Made by a program: the position numbers and the translations under genes. Positions 1 through 8,667 of a DNA stretch of 56,590 bases are shown here, piece by piece. The notes beneath the pieces are model-generated. The model searched no databases and was not told the DNA's origin. It worked only from the letters and a program-made list of their open reading frames with translations. The stretch comes from Chlamydiales bacterium. GTDB taxonomy: Bacteria; Chlamydiota; Chlamydiia; Chlamydiales; JAAKFR01. The stretch spans positions 1 through 56,590 of the forward strand of contig JAFIGI010000007.1 of assembly GCA_020831465.1 (NCBI GenBank). Reading direction: 5' to 3'. Position 1 is the first letter of the stretch, and every line of letters starts with the position of its first letter.

Positions 1-58
1 GAATCGAACCATTTTTACGAACTGTATTTGAGTAGCAGTGAGGACAAGAGATATTCAT
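1..58 (-). CDS. IS1-type transposase InsA-like N-terminus (cut by window edge)
   Basis: The minus strand from 58 reads MNISCPHCYSNTVRKNGSI and runs off the window. A CPHC pair followed by a VRKNG segment is the start of the zinc-ribbon/helix-turn-helix protein of IS1-family elements (InsA-like). A good ribosome binding site (AGGAG) sits six bases upstream of the ATG. Only 19 codons are visible, so neither the family nor the intactness of the element can be confirmed. Confidence 0.6.
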   Translation of the reverse strand, partial: MNISCPHCYSNTVRKNGSI

Positions 59-141
59 GAGTTTCTCCTATTTTTTTCAAAAAAAATAATTAGAATCCTC
101 ATAAATTAAAACCTTTAAATCACTACATGTTTAGGGCTACC
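59..141 (-). mobile_element. Probable left end of the IS1-type element
   Basis: This is the AT-rich leader of the partial transposase gene. Read on the minus strand, the sequence GGTAGCCCTAAACATG begins at about 141. GGT is a plausible outer end for an IS1-family inverted repeat. The other end lies outside the window, so the boundary is a guess. No gene is seen between here and the start at 226. Confidence 0.3.
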
Positions 142-225
142 AAAAATTTCGCGATCCGTTTTCTTGTTGATAGAAAGTTGAGCTTAGCATTAAATTATTA
201 TCTTTTTTAAATTCTCCGTAATAGC

Positions 226-1419
226 ATGGAAGGCACAGGCGTAAAAGTCGCGTCGAAACTCTCTATCCAATCTGATGAAGCGGTTGAACCGCGCTGCCCC
301 CATTTCGGTAAGTGCGGAGGTTGCAAGTATCAACATATCGCCTATGATGAGCAGCTTGCGCAAAAGGAAGCCTTTGTACGCGCCCTTTTTTCCCGCGAGA
401 CCGATCCGATTCTGGCTTGCGAGCCGCCCTGGCGCTACCGCAATAAAATGGAGTTTTCTTTCTCTCAAGCGAGAAGCGGAGATAAATTTCTCGGGTTGAT
501 GCGCAAAAAGAGTAGAGTGGAAAACCTCGAAGCGTGCCATCTTACAAGCCCATGGTTTATCGATCTACTCGGCCGTGTGCGCGCATGGTTTGCCGAAAGC
601 GGGCTTGATGCCTACCATCCTCCGACTGATAGGGGAACGCTTAGAACCCTTACTGTCCGCGAAGGAGTGCGCACCGGGGAAAAGATGGTCATCCTTACCA
701 TTTCCGGGAATCCCGATTTTAAACCGAGCGAGCGGCAGATCGCAGATTTTGAGGATGCCGTCGGAGAGGTCGACTCCTTGATTCTGCGAAAACAGATAAT
801 CGCAAAAAAAACGCCGACCCGATTTGAAGAAACCCTCCTCAAAGGAAGAGAGGCTATTCATGAAAAGCTCTATGACCCTAATGGGAACCTTTTCGCCTTT
901 CGCATCCGCGCCGCCTCCTTTTTTCAGCCCAATACGGTTCAAGCCGAAGCTCTCTATCGAGTTGCATTGGAGTATGCGGATCTGCATGAAGAGGAGACCC
1001 TCTTCGATCTTTATTGCGGCACCGGCACCATTGGGATCTTTGCTTCGAAATCGGTCAAGAAAGTAAGAGGAATTGAAATTGTTCCCGAGGCAGTGGAGGA
1101 TGCGCTCGAAAATCTAAAACTCAACGGAGTGCGGAATATGGAAATCTCCGTTGGAGATGTCGCTGCCTCTCTTTCTAAGGAGAATCCTTCGACCGTAATT
1201 ATCGACCCACCCCGCGCCGGCCTTAGCCCTGAGGCCGTCAATTATTTGATCTCCCTTAAACCGAAAAAAATCGTCTACATTTCGTGCAATCCCTCGACCC
1301 AGGCGGAGAATTGCCTTTTGCTCGAAAGGGCCGGCTACCGGGTTGAACGTCTAGCCCCCGTCGACCAGTTCCCCCATACGCCTCATGTAGAAAATGTGGC
1401 CCTCCTGCGCAAAATTTAA
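226..1419 (+). CDS. TrmA/RlmC/RlmD-family RNA (uracil-5)-methyltransferase
   Basis: A SAM-dependent methyltransferase of 397 residues that makes 5-methyluridine in 23S rRNA or tRNA. Cys24, Cys30 and Cys33 (PRCPHFGKCGGC) plus a later Cys in the EACHL segment match the iron-sulfur ligands of the family. The SAM-binding motif is LYCGTGTIGIFAS. The catalytic region IDPPRAGLSPE is followed by YISCNPSTQAEN, which holds the nucleophilic Cys. No N-terminal TRAM domain is present, so it is nearer RlmC in build; the exact target base cannot be read from sequence. It corresponds in position to chlamydial rumA, next to yajC. There is no obvious strong ribosome binding site before this ATG, but the Cys-rich start agrees with the family. 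Confidence 0.88.
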   Translation: MEGTGVKVASKLSIQSDEAVEPRCPHFGKCGGCKYQHIAYDEQLAQKEAFVRALFSRETDPILACEPPWRYRNKMEFSFSQARSGDKFLGLMRKKSRVENLEACHLTSPWFIDLLGRVRAWFAESGLDAYHPPTDRGTLRTLTVREGVRTGEKMVILTISGNPDFKPSERQIADFEDAVGEVDSLILRKQIIAKKTPTRFEETLLKGREAIHEKLYDPNGNLFAFRIRAASFFQPNTVQAEALYRVALEYADLHEEETLFDLYCGTGTIGIFASKSVKKVRGIEIVPEAVEDALENLKLNGVRNMEISVGDVAASLSKENPSTVIIDPPRAGLSPEAVNYLISLKPKKIVYISCNPSTQAENCLLLERAGYRVERLAPVDQFPHTPHVENVALLRKI

Positions 1420-1421
1420 AC

Positions 1422-1720
1422 TTTCACAGAATCATTGCCGCGGCCATTGAAGTACATAAAACCCTAGGGCCTGGCCTTTTAGAAGCTGTCTATTTAGGCC
1501 CTGTCTTGAGGTGAAATCCACAGACGTTATTCTTCCTGTACACGAAGCCCAGCTCCTTACTTATTTACGTTTTTCCGGTAAGGAACTAGGCCTTCTAATT
1601 AATTTCAATGTTGCTGTTTTGAAGCAGGGGATTCGACGGCGCATTTTAAGTCTTGATAACTCAAAGAAAAAGATATTGACGAACGCAGAGCAACATGGAG
1701 GCGCCGAGACACTGAGGTAG
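1422..1720 (+). pseudogene. Decayed GxxExxY family gene, internally deleted and frameshifted
   Basis: Two pieces of one GxxExxY-family protein lie in different frames. At 1422-1512 the translation [21 protein letters not shown] is the family's N-terminal signature and soon meets a stop. From 1511 the other frame gives [20 protein letters not shown] and then [18 protein letters not shown], the family's C-terminal end. About 60 residues of the middle, including the GxxExxY core region, are missing. The gene is therefore a remnant. An inverted repeat begins directly downstream. Confidence 0.75.
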
Positions 1721-1826
1721 AAAAAATCGCCTCTTGTGCGTAGCACATCTTCTCTTCCGGAGATTTTGAGCTAGCTCAAAAAGAGGCGATTTTTCTCGCG
1801 TCTCAGCGCTTCTGCCTCCTCTGTGT
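1682..1826. repeat. Long imperfect inverted repeat with nested palindromes
   Basis: Arms of about 45 bases surround a perfect 14-bp stem (AAAAATCGCCTCTT at 1722-1735 with AAGAGGCGATTTTT at 1781-1794). The loop holds an 18-bp perfect palindrome, TTTTGAGCTAGCTCAAAA, at 1764-1781. The outer arms carry GAGGCGCCGAGACACTGAG on the left and CTCAGCGCTTCTGCCTCCTC on the right. These resemble the arms of the element at 35588-35736, so this is a dispersed repeat and not a simple terminator. It abuts the GxxExxY remnants on both sides. Confidence 0.65.
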
Positions 1827-1870
1827 ATTACTTGTCAGTGTCTCAGTTATCTCTTCATCGGAGTCATCTC

Positions 1871-1950
1871 ATGAAACGCAACCACATCGAAAAGAAAAAA
1901 CTTATTATCACCAGATTCTTGGAGCGGTAATCTGGGAGGGGAGATCTAAT
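1871..1950 (+). pseudogene. Second GxxExxY N-terminal remnant
   Basis: An ATG at 1871 gives MKRNHIEKKKL, and a shifted frame continues YHQILGAVIWEG. Joined, this matches the usual start of GxxExxY proteins (YxxIGAxIEVH). A frameshift and loss of the rest leave only about 25 codons. As written, the first frame ends after 19 codons at 1930. The rest of the stretch to 2058 shows no gene. Confidence 0.45.
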
Positions 1951-2058
1951 GGATGTTTTATGTCAGAAAAAAAGGCGTTGTTTGAATAAAAAAATATTTT
2001 ACTGGTTCTTTTAGAAATTTCCCCTTCGGTGGGAGTACCTGCAAAAATTAGAGAATTC

Positions 2059-2087
2059 TTGAATTTACATGCCGATTCTGCTAAACT
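2059..2087 (+). promoter_or_regulatory. Probable sigma-70-type promoter of yajC
   Basis: TTGAAT at 2059-2064 and TAAACT at 2082-2087 are spaced by exactly 17 bases. They lie about 35 bases upstream of the yajC start, which has an AGAGGAAA ribosome binding site. The match is by eye only. Confidence 0.45.
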
Positions 2088-2123
2088 ACCCCTTCTTAAT
2101 TAGACACCATCAGAGGAAACCAC

Positions 2124-2519
2124 ATGTTAAAAAAAATATTTACCTTCTTTCTCTTGTTCTCAGTAACCCTCCCTCTATTCGCCGAGGAAGAAGAGACCGT
2201 CCGAAATGCAGGCTCCTTTTGGCAAACCTTGATCATGATTGCGATCGCGATCGTCTTCTTCTATTTCATCCTCTGGCGTCCTGAGCAAAAACGGCGGAAG
2301 GCGATGGAGCAGAAGCGAAGCGCGATGAAAAAAGGGGACAGAGTCACTGCCATGGGCATTGTGGGAACGATCGACCGCATTAAAGAACAGACTGTGATCG
2401 TCAAAATGGTCGACGGCTCCAAAATCGAATTTGTCAAAGCTGCCATCTCGGAAGTCAAAACGAAAGAGGAGGGGGGCGCAGAAGAATCTGCGACCAACCC
2501 TCAAGAGGCTTCAAGCTAG
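2124..2519 (+). CDS. yajC: Sec translocase accessory protein YajC
   Basis: A 131-residue small inner-membrane protein that associates with SecDF/SecYEG. It starts with a hydrophobic segment (residues 1-20, ending in LFAEEEE), which could be a signal peptide. A transmembrane helix follows at about 33-52 (TLIMIAIAIVFFYFILWRP), then the cytoplasmic YajC domain with RPEQKRRK and KKGDRVTAMGIVGTI. YajC proteins normally have one helix, so the extra N-terminal segment is a small oddity. The start is supported by AGAGGAAA four bases upstream. The stop overlaps that of convergent htpG by nine bases. Its place beside the uracil methyltransferase and nqrF matches Chlamydia. Confidence 0.92.
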   Translation: MLKKIFTFFLLFSVTLPLFAEEEETVRNAGSFWQTLIMIAIAIVFFYFILWRPEQKRRKAMEQKRSAMKKGDRVTAMGIVGTIDRIKEQTVIVKMVDGSKIEFVKAAISEVKTKEEGGAEESATNPQEASS

Positions 2520-4289
2520 TTTGCATACAAGTTTTTCCAGCACTTGATTGCTGCGGGAAATAAAGGTTGTAAGCGCTTCGGGACTCATTTCTTTTTGTGA
2601 AAGGCAAGCTAAATCATAGACCTCGTGCGCCATTTGCTTGGCAAGCTCGGGGTCTTTCTTTTCCACGGCATGAATCGCATTGATTAGTTTGCTATTTGTG
2701 TTGATCACGAAAGTCGGCTTCATCAAACCGTTTATGGATTGGCGTGTCTGGTAGGCCATGTGGTCGCGTAATCGGCGCTCTTCCTCTTTGAGCATGATAA
2801 AGGCAGGCATCGACTCGGAGGCTAGGCTTTTCGCCTCTACCTCTACTCCGAGCTTCTTATGGAAAAATTCCGCTAACCTGGCCGCCTCGCTCCTTCCTTC
2901 GGCATCAAGCAAGCTCTTTTCCTTGGAAGGATCCAGAATCTTGTCATCCAGGCTGGCATCGATCCGCTTAAAGGTGGCGTTGACCTTACGCTCCAAAAAC
3001 TGGATCATTGCCTGGTCGATCATGGTCGGGCGGACAAAGAGCACTTCAACCCCCTTTTCACGGTACAAATTGAGGATATCTCCCTCTTCTCTCGTGTAAT
3101 AAACCGTTTGATCGGGATGGCGCTCACGGTATTCTTCAACGGTTGTCCACTCCTTGCTGCTGTTTTTCCAAACGAGAAATTCCTTTACACGCTCGTAAAA
3201 CTTCTCGTCCTGTAGGGCTCCAAACTTAATGATCAACTCGATATCTTCCCAATAGGAAAGGAATTTCTCTTTTTCGCTGCGGTAAAGAGAAGAGAGCCTG
3301 TCGGAAATTTTTTTAGAGATGTGCGACCCGAGCTGCCGGACAGTACGGTCCATCTGCAAGGTGCTTCTCGAAACGTTGAGAGGAATGTCGGGGCTGTCGA
3401 TCGCGCCGCGCAAGATAGTGAGGTACTCGGGAAGCAGGTCGTGGCAATTGTCGGAGACAAATACACGGTTGCAAAAAAGTTTGATTGTCTCTTTTTTCAG
3501 ATCGCCCTCTTGAGAGAGCTTTGGAAAATAGAGAATGCCCTTAAGATGAAAGGGATAGTCGACATTGAGATGGATCCAGAACAAGGGGTCGGGTTGCATC
3601 GGGAATAGATGGCGGAAAAAGTCGAGGTATTCCTGCTCGGTGCAATCGGAAGCGGGTTTCATCCATAAAGGGGGCTTTTCGTTAATCCGTTTATTATTGA
3701 GAAAGATGGGGTAGGGTAGAAAGCTGCAGTAGTGGTCGAGGATTTTCTTAAGCTTCGCATCGTCGAGATACTCCTCTTCCTCTTTCGAAAGGGTGAGGAT
3801 CACCTCCGTTCCGCGTTCTTTCCGCTTCCCTCCTTCCAGCGTATAGTTCACAGATCCATCGCAGCTCCAGCGGACGGGCTCCGCTCCCTCTTTGTAGGAG
3901 AGCGTTTCGATTTCCACATTCTCGGCAACCATGTAAGCTGAGTAAAAACCGAGTCCAAAATGGCCGATGATCTGATCCTCTTCTTTGTCGGACTTGTACT
4001 TTTCGAGAAATTCCTCGGCTCCTGAGAAGGCGATTTGGGCGATGTAGTTTTCGACCTCCCCGCTATCCATTCCAATGCCGTTATCCGAGAAAGTAAGCCT
4101 GCGTTTTTCTTTATCGATTTTGATATCGATGCGCCACTCTTCCGGCGCGTCGTTTGTGAGTTTACGCAGTTTCGAGATCGCATCGCAGCAATTCGAAACA
4201 AGCTCACGGACGAAGATATCCTTGTCCGAGTAAAGCCATTTTTTGATGATTGGTAGAATATTTTCGCTATGAATCTTTAACGTACCCAT
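2511..4289 (-). CDS. htpG: Molecular chaperone HtpG (Hsp90)
   Basis: A full-length bacterial Hsp90 of 592 residues. The N-terminal GHKL ATPase shows RELVSNCCDAISKLR (ATP-site Asn; usual form RELISNASDA), DNGIGMD and GHFGLGFYSAYMVAENV. The middle domain carries the conserved stretch DIPLNVSRSTLQ, which includes the catalytic Arg loop. The C-terminal dimerisation part is present but divergent. The ATG lies inside the end of the upstream transporter gene (13-base overlap), so the two are probably translationally coupled. No sign of a heat-shock promoter was seen. The gene ends convergently with yajC, overlapping by nine bases. Confidence 0.95.
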   Translation of the reverse strand: MGTLKIHSENILPIIKKWLYSDKDIFVRELVSNCCDAISKLRKLTNDAPEEWRIDIKIDKEKRRLTFSDNGIGMDSGEVENYIAQIAFSGAEEFLEKYKSDKEEDQIIGHFGLGFYSAYMVAENVEIETLSYKEGAEPVRWSCDGSVNYTLEGGKRKERGTEVILTLSKEEEEYLDDAKLKKILDHYCSFLPYPIFLNNKRINEKPPLWMKPASDCTEQEYLDFFRHLFPMQPDPLFWIHLNVDYPFHLKGILYFPKLSQEGDLKKETIKLFCNRVFVSDNCHDLLPEYLTILRGAIDSPDIPLNVSRSTLQMDRTVRQLGSHISKKISDRLSSLYRSEKEKFLSYWEDIELIIKFGALQDEKFYERVKEFLVWKNSSKEWTTVEEYRERHPDQTVYYTREEGDILNLYREKGVEVLFVRPTMIDQAMIQFLERKVNATFKRIDASLDDKILDPSKEKSLLDAEGRSEAARLAEFFHKKLGVEVEAKSLASESMPAFIMLKEEERRLRDHMAYQTRQSINGLMKPTFVINTNSKLINAIHAVEKKDPELAKQMAHEVYDLACLSQKEMSPEALTTFISRSNQVLEKLVCKLA

Positions 4290-5677
4290 TTCAACCTCTG
4301 AAATAATAAATCGATATCCAGTATACCACTCTGTTCAAGCATTATCAAGACCACAGCGATCGGAACGATCCACCTTACCAAGAAAAGCCACGGCTTGAAA
4401 AGCCATAGCCAGCTCGATCCCTCCAAAAAACCCGCGCGCCTCAACATTTTGTCGATCACCCAGCCGGCAAAGAGGGCGGTAAGGATCGCGTTGAGGGGCA
4501 AAAGCCAAGTAAATGAAAAGAAGTCGATCGTTTCAAAAAAAGTTTTTCCGTACATGGCAGGCCAGTTTTTAAAGATCCCCTGCGAGCCGGAAAGGGCGCT
4601 TGGGATCGCGAGAATAAAGGTTCCGCAGCCGACGATTAGGGTTCCTCGTTCGCGCGACCATCCGAAACTTTCGGTTACTGTCGCAACCATCACTTCCATA
4701 ACCGAAATAGCTGAGGTGAGCGCAGCGAAGACAACCAACAAAAAAAAAGTTGTGGAGATAAGGATCGTTCCGGGCAGTTCGTTAAAGAGGACGGGAAGTG
4801 TTTTGAATAGAAGCCCCGGTCCCTCTTCAGGACTGAAACCAAAGGTGAAAATTATCGGAAAGATCATCAGAGAGGCCAAAAGCGCAACAAGGATATCCAT
4901 CGAGGCGACAGTAAAGGCGGTTTTGGGAATATCGTCCGTTTTCCTCATGTAGCTACCGTATGTAATGAGAATTCCCATGCCGACGCTTAGGGTGAAACAA
5001 GCAAGACCTAGAGCTTGCAAAAGGCCCGAAGCTTTCATTTTGGCTGCAACCGGTTGGAAAACAAAGAAAAATGCCTCAGAAAAACCGGTCAGAGTCGAGC
5101 TGAAAATAAAAAGAAGGATCAAGATCAGCAATAGGGCAGGGGTTAGAATTTTAGCCCAGAACTCGATCCCTTTGCGTATCCCTCGATAGACGATGGCTGT
5201 CGTCAATCCGATGAAAAGAAACGTCCAGAGAAGGTTAATTCCTGCCGCTTCGTAGAGAAGGTTGAAAACATTGCTAATCTGCTCAGGGCTTTTTCCTGAC
5301 GAGAAATTGAGAAGGGACATGAAAGTGTAATTCAAAGCCCACCCCGCGACAACCGAATAGTAAGATGAGATGAGAAAGGTGACCAGCGCGCACGACCAGC
5401 CGACGAAGCGCCAGTTTTTCCGCAGCCCGCTCAAATCGGCGAAAGCGCCGACAGGCGCTTTGAATGCCGATCTTCCGATCAAAAGTTCCGCGATAAAAAT
5501 GGGCACGCCGATTACAAACGTAAAAACTAAGTAGGCTAAAACAAATAGACCTCCTCCGTTTTCGCCCGTAACGTAGGGAAATTTCCAAAGACTTCCCAAA
5601 CCTATTGCCGAGCCGGCCGTTGCCATCAGAAAGCCCAAACGGCTTCCCCAACTTTCTCGAGGTTTGGTGAGGTTCAT
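4277..5677 (-). CDS. Neurotransmitter:sodium symporter (NSS) family transporter 1
   Basis: A 466-residue, polytopic sodium-coupled transporter of the NSS/SNF family, which in bacteria imports amino acids. The first helix motif GSAIGLGSLWKFPYVTGENG is diagnostic and includes the unwound substrate/sodium site. Other family segments are ELLIGRSAF and the sodium-site helix LTSAISVMEVMVA. The reading frame extends upstream to 5764, but homology begins at MNLTKPRESWGSRLGF, so the Met at 5677 was chosen. It is divergent from nqrF with only 38 bases between start codons, and it overlaps htpG downstream. A paralogue with about half the residues identical lies at 29353-30717. The substrate is not identifiable. 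Confidence 0.93.
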   Translation of the reverse strand: MNLTKPRESWGSRLGFLMATAGSAIGLGSLWKFPYVTGENGGGLFVLAYLVFTFVIGVPIFIAELLIGRSAFKAPVGAFADLSGLRKNWRFVGWSCALVTFLISSYYSVVAGWALNYTFMSLLNFSSGKSPEQISNVFNLLYEAAGINLLWTFLFIGLTTAIVYRGIRKGIEFWAKILTPALLLILILLFIFSSTLTGFSEAFFFVFQPVAAKMKASGLLQALGLACFTLSVGMGILITYGSYMRKTDDIPKTAFTVASMDILVALLASLMIFPIIFTFGFSPEEGPGLLFKTLPVLFNELPGTILISTTFFLLVVFAALTSAISVMEVMVATVTESFGWSRERGTLIVGCGTFILAIPSALSGSQGIFKNWPAMYGKTFFETIDFFSFTWLLPLNAILTALFAGWVIDKMLRRAGFLEGSSWLWLFKPWLFLVRWIVPIAVVLIMLEQSGILDIDLLFQRLKWVR

Positions 5678-5715
5678 ATTGAAAAGGGATAACAGAAACA
5701 GTAATATTAAAGAAT

Positions 5716-7020
5716 ATGATTGTTGCTCAATTTGTTCAGGGTTTAACGCTCGCGTTGGTTGCAATTAGCGCCTTCATTGTAATTGGCTTAGCGCTAACAG
5801 TCATGATTCTCTTTACGAAGAAGAAGCTCGTGCGCACCGCTCCTTGTGAAATCCGCATCAATGAGGATGAATCGCTTACGAAAACCGTCGCCGGAGGCCA
5901 GACCTTGCTCTCTGCTTTAACTGCAGAAGGAATACCCGTGCCCTCGCCTTGCGGTGGAAAAGCGACCTGTAAGCAATGCCGGCTGCAAATTCTTGAAGGC
6001 AGGGAAGAACCTCTCGAAACCGATAAAGGGACCTTTACTAAAAAGCAACTTGTCGAGGGATGGCGCCTCTCTTGCCAGTTGAAAGTGAAGCACGACATGC
6101 ACGTGCATATTGAAGAGCGCTATCTCGAAGTCAAAGAGTGGGAAGGAAAAGTTGTCAGTAATGATAACGTTGCGACTTTTATTAAAGAGCTTGTGGTCGA
6201 ACTCCCGGAGGGAGAAGAGGTTCCTTACAAATCAGGCGGTTACCTGCAGTTTCATGTCCCTCCTTTTAAGACCCAAACCGATGAGTGGAAAAAGACGATG
6301 GATCCTAAATTCTACGAAGATTGGGAGAAATTCGGTCTTTTTGGGAAGACGATTGATTATAGCCATCTTGCAGAGGGCGAAGTCATCCGCGCCTATTCGA
6401 TGGCATCCTATCCTGCCGAAGGGAGAATTTTGAAGTTCAACATCCGGATTGCAACTCCACCTTTTATCAAGGGGCAGTTGGTCGAGAAAATTCCCTGGGG
6501 GATCTGTTCGAGCTACACATTTGGCCTTAAGCCTGGGGATAAAGTTAAACTCTCCGGTCCCTATGGAGAGTCTTTTATGATCGAAGACGCGCGCCCACTT
6601 ATTTTCTTGATAGGTGGGGCGGGCTCCTCATTCGGGAGAAGCCACATCTTGCAGTTATTTAAAACTGAAAAAACCAATCGTCAGGTCGATTTTTGGTACG
6701 GGGCGCGTTCTCTTAAAGAGAATATCTATCAAGATGAGTATGAAGCGCTTGATCGGGAACATGAGAATTTCCGTTACCACCTAGTCTTATCCGAACCCCT
6801 TCCTGAAGATATCGAGGCAGGCTGGCCCAAAGAGGATCCTACAAAGACGAATTTTCTCTTCAAAGCTTTCGAAATCAGTCAATTAAAGCAGATGGAGGAG
6901 CCTGAAGAGTGCCTCTATTATGTCTGCGGACCTCCGTTACACAATTCGAGCGTTCTGAAGCTTTTGGACGATTACGGCGTGCCGCGGGAAAACATCGTTT
7001 TAGACGACTTCGGAAGTTAA
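5716..7020 (+). CDS. nqrF: Na+-translocating NADH:quinone reductase subunit F
   Basis: The NADH-oxidising subunit of Na+-NQR, 434 residues. An N-terminal membrane helix (about 8-34) anchors it. The 2Fe-2S ferredoxin domain has Cys79, Cys85, Cys88 and Cys120 in the classic spacing (PCGGKATCKQC then RLSC). The FAD domain shows RAYSMASYP, and the NADH domain shows GGAGSSFGRSHI and YYVCGPPLHNSSV. The subunit passes electrons to quinone while the complex pumps sodium, which would feed the two NSS transporters here. No other nqr subunit is adjacent, as in Chlamydia, where nqrF is separate from the nqrA-E genes. nadE follows six bases downstream, so the two are likely cotranscribed. Confidence 0.96.
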   Translation: MIVAQFVQGLTLALVAISAFIVIGLALTVMILFTKKKLVRTAPCEIRINEDESLTKTVAGGQTLLSALTAEGIPVPSPCGGKATCKQCRLQILEGREEPLETDKGTFTKKQLVEGWRLSCQLKVKHDMHVHIEERYLEVKEWEGKVVSNDNVATFIKELVVELPEGEEVPYKSGGYLQFHVPPFKTQTDEWKKTMDPKFYEDWEKFGLFGKTIDYSHLAEGEVIRAYSMASYPAEGRILKFNIRIATPPFIKGQLVEKIPWGICSSYTFGLKPGDKVKLSGPYGESFMIEDARPLIFLIGGAGSSFGRSHILQLFKTEKTNRQVDFWYGARSLKENIYQDEYEALDREHENFRYHLVLSEPLPEDIEAGWPKEDPTKTNFLFKAFEISQLKQMEEPEECLYYVCGPPLHNSSVLKLLDDYGVPRENIVLDDFGS

Positions 7021-7026
7021 GTTTCT

Positions 7027-8667
7027 ATGAAGGTGGCTCTCGCGCAGATCAATCCGGTTATTGGATCCTTAGCGGAAAATAGGGAAAAGATCATTAATAA
7101 CATTGGCAAGGCGCGCCGTCTGGGAGCGAATATCGTCCTCTTTTCGGAAATGGCTCTTTGCGGATACCCGCCTAGGGATCTTCTTCTCTTTCCCAGCTTT
7201 ATCGAGGCTTTGACGCAGGAGCTTAAGAAAATCATCGAGGCTTCATCCGGCATCATGGTGATTGTCGGGAGTGTGCGTGAAAATCCCTCAGGCGGAGAAA
7301 AGGGGCTCTACAATACAGCGGCAATTATTGAAAATAAGGAGCTTGTCGGGTTTCAAGATAAAGCCCTTCTTCCCGATTATGATGTCTTTAACGAGCGCAG
7401 GTATTTCGAACCCGCTGCGCGAACCGATTTGTGGAGCCTCTCTTCAAAACGTGTGGGCGTGACGATCTGCGAAGACCTCTGGCAACATGCCGGCGCCGTG
7501 GAATATACGACCTATTTGCGAGATCCCGTTCAGGAACTCGCCAAACAAGCCCCCGATTTTATCGTCAACCTCTCAGCTTCTCCCTATTATTTGCGGCGGC
7601 ATGAAAAACGTTTGGATGTTTGCTCCCGGGTAGCCAAAACTTTGCATTGTCCTGTCCTCTTTTGCAACCAAGTTGGAGGAAACGATAGTTTAATCTTCGA
7701 CGGCTACAGCTTTCATCTCAACTCTTCCGGTGAGTTGGTTCAGTATGCAAAGGGATTTGAAGAGGATCTCTTGCTTATCGATTTGAATAAAGAGCTTTCC
7801 CCAATTGGTATAAAGACGAATGCCATAGAGGATCTATACAAATCCCTTGTCCTCGGCGTGCGCGACTATTTCCGCAAGCTCGGCTTTTCCCGAGCCTGTT
7901 TCGGCCTTTCGGGAGGGATCGACTCTGCAGTTGTGGCCTGCATTGCCAAAGAAGCTCTTGGGGCAGAGAATGTCTTAGCCCTGATGCTTCCCTCAAGATA
8001 CTCGTCGGAGGGAAGCATACGCGATTCAGAGGGATTAGCGCGCCGCTTAGGGATAAAGTCTCTTGAATTATCCATCGAAAAACCGTTCGAGAGCTACCTC
8101 GAGATCCTATCTACCAGTTTTGAAGGCTTGCCTCCCGATACGGCAGAAGAGAATCTGCAGGCTCGTATTCGCGGGATGATTCTGATGGCATTTTCGAATA
8201 AATTCGGCTATCTCGTCCTTGGAACCGGAAATAAGAGCGAAATGGCGATGGGGTACTCAACTTTGTACGGAGACATGTGCGGGGGGCTTGGGGTAATCAG
8301 CGATGTTTCTAAGGAATATGTCTATAAGCTGGCCGATTGGATTAACCGTGAGAGTGAGGTGATCCCCCGAGTTATTTTAGAAAAACCTCCCTCAGCTGAA
8401 TTGAAACCCGATCAGAGAGACAGAGACGCTCTTCCTGAATATGCAACAGTCGATCTTGTCTTGCAGGAGTATGTCGAAGAACATCGATCGCCGCAAGAGA
8501 TAGCCAAGCTCCATAACCTCTCATTGCCTCTGGTTAAAGAATTAGTGCGCAAAATCCATCTGAACGAATATAAGCGTCAGCAGGCGCCGCCTGGGCTGCG
8601 GGTCACAAAACGTTCGTTTACGGTCGGCTGGCATTTTCAGATCGTGCAACACTGGAATATGAAGTGA
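7027..8667 (+). CDS. nadE: Glutamine-dependent NAD+ synthetase
   Basis: A two-domain enzyme of 546 residues that converts nicotinate adenine dinucleotide to NAD+ using ammonia from glutamine. The N-terminal nitrilase-type amidase has its Glu41-Lys112-Cys148 triad (LFSEMALCGYPP, FQDKALLP, TICEDLW). The C-terminal synthetase has the ATP pyrophosphatase loop SGGIDSA near residue 296 and LGTGNKSEMAMGYSTLYGD. It lies six bases after nqrF and overlaps the MFS gene by four (GTGA junction), so it sits in a three-gene operon. Next to an NADH dehydrogenase subunit, it suggests local grouping of NAD functions. Confidence 0.95.
   Translation: MKVALAQINPVIGSLAENREKIINNIGKARRLGANIVLFSEMALCGYPPRDLLLFPSFIEALTQELKKIIEASSGIMVIVGSVRENPSGGEKGLYNTAAIIENKELVGFQDKALLPDYDVFNERRYFEPAARTDLWSLSSKRVGVTICEDLWQHAGAVEYTTYLRDPVQELAKQAPDFIVNLSASPYYLRRHEKRLDVCSRVAKTLHCPVLFCNQVGGNDSLIFDGYSFHLNSSGELVQYAKGFEEDLLLIDLNKELSPIGIKTNAIEDLYKSLVLGVRDYFRKLGFSRACFGLSGGIDSAVVACIAKEALGAENVLALMLPSRYSSEGSIRDSEGLARRLGIKSLELSIEKPFESYLEILSTSFEGLPPDTAEENLQARIRGMILMAFSNKFGYLVLGTGNKSEMAMGYSTLYGDMCGGLGVISDVSKEYVYKLADWINRESEVIPRVILEKPPSAELKPDQRDRDALPEYATVDLVLQEYVEEHRSPQEIAKLHNLSLPLVKELVRKIHLNEYKRQQAPPGLRVTKRSFTVGWHFQIVQHWNMK

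Noticed and set aside
1736-1781. CRISPR-like repeat
   Set aside because: The palindromes are single and nested, with no regular repeat-spacer series; no CRISPR array was seen in the window.
4395-4952. A 185-codon plus-strand frame inside the NSS transporter gene
   Set aside because: The basic, low-hydrophobicity translation is what the complement of membrane-helix codons gives.
5678-5715. A divergent promoter pair between nqrF and the NSS gene
   Set aside because: The gap is only 38 bases and no paired -35/-10 elements could be seen; promoters may lie inside the coding ends.
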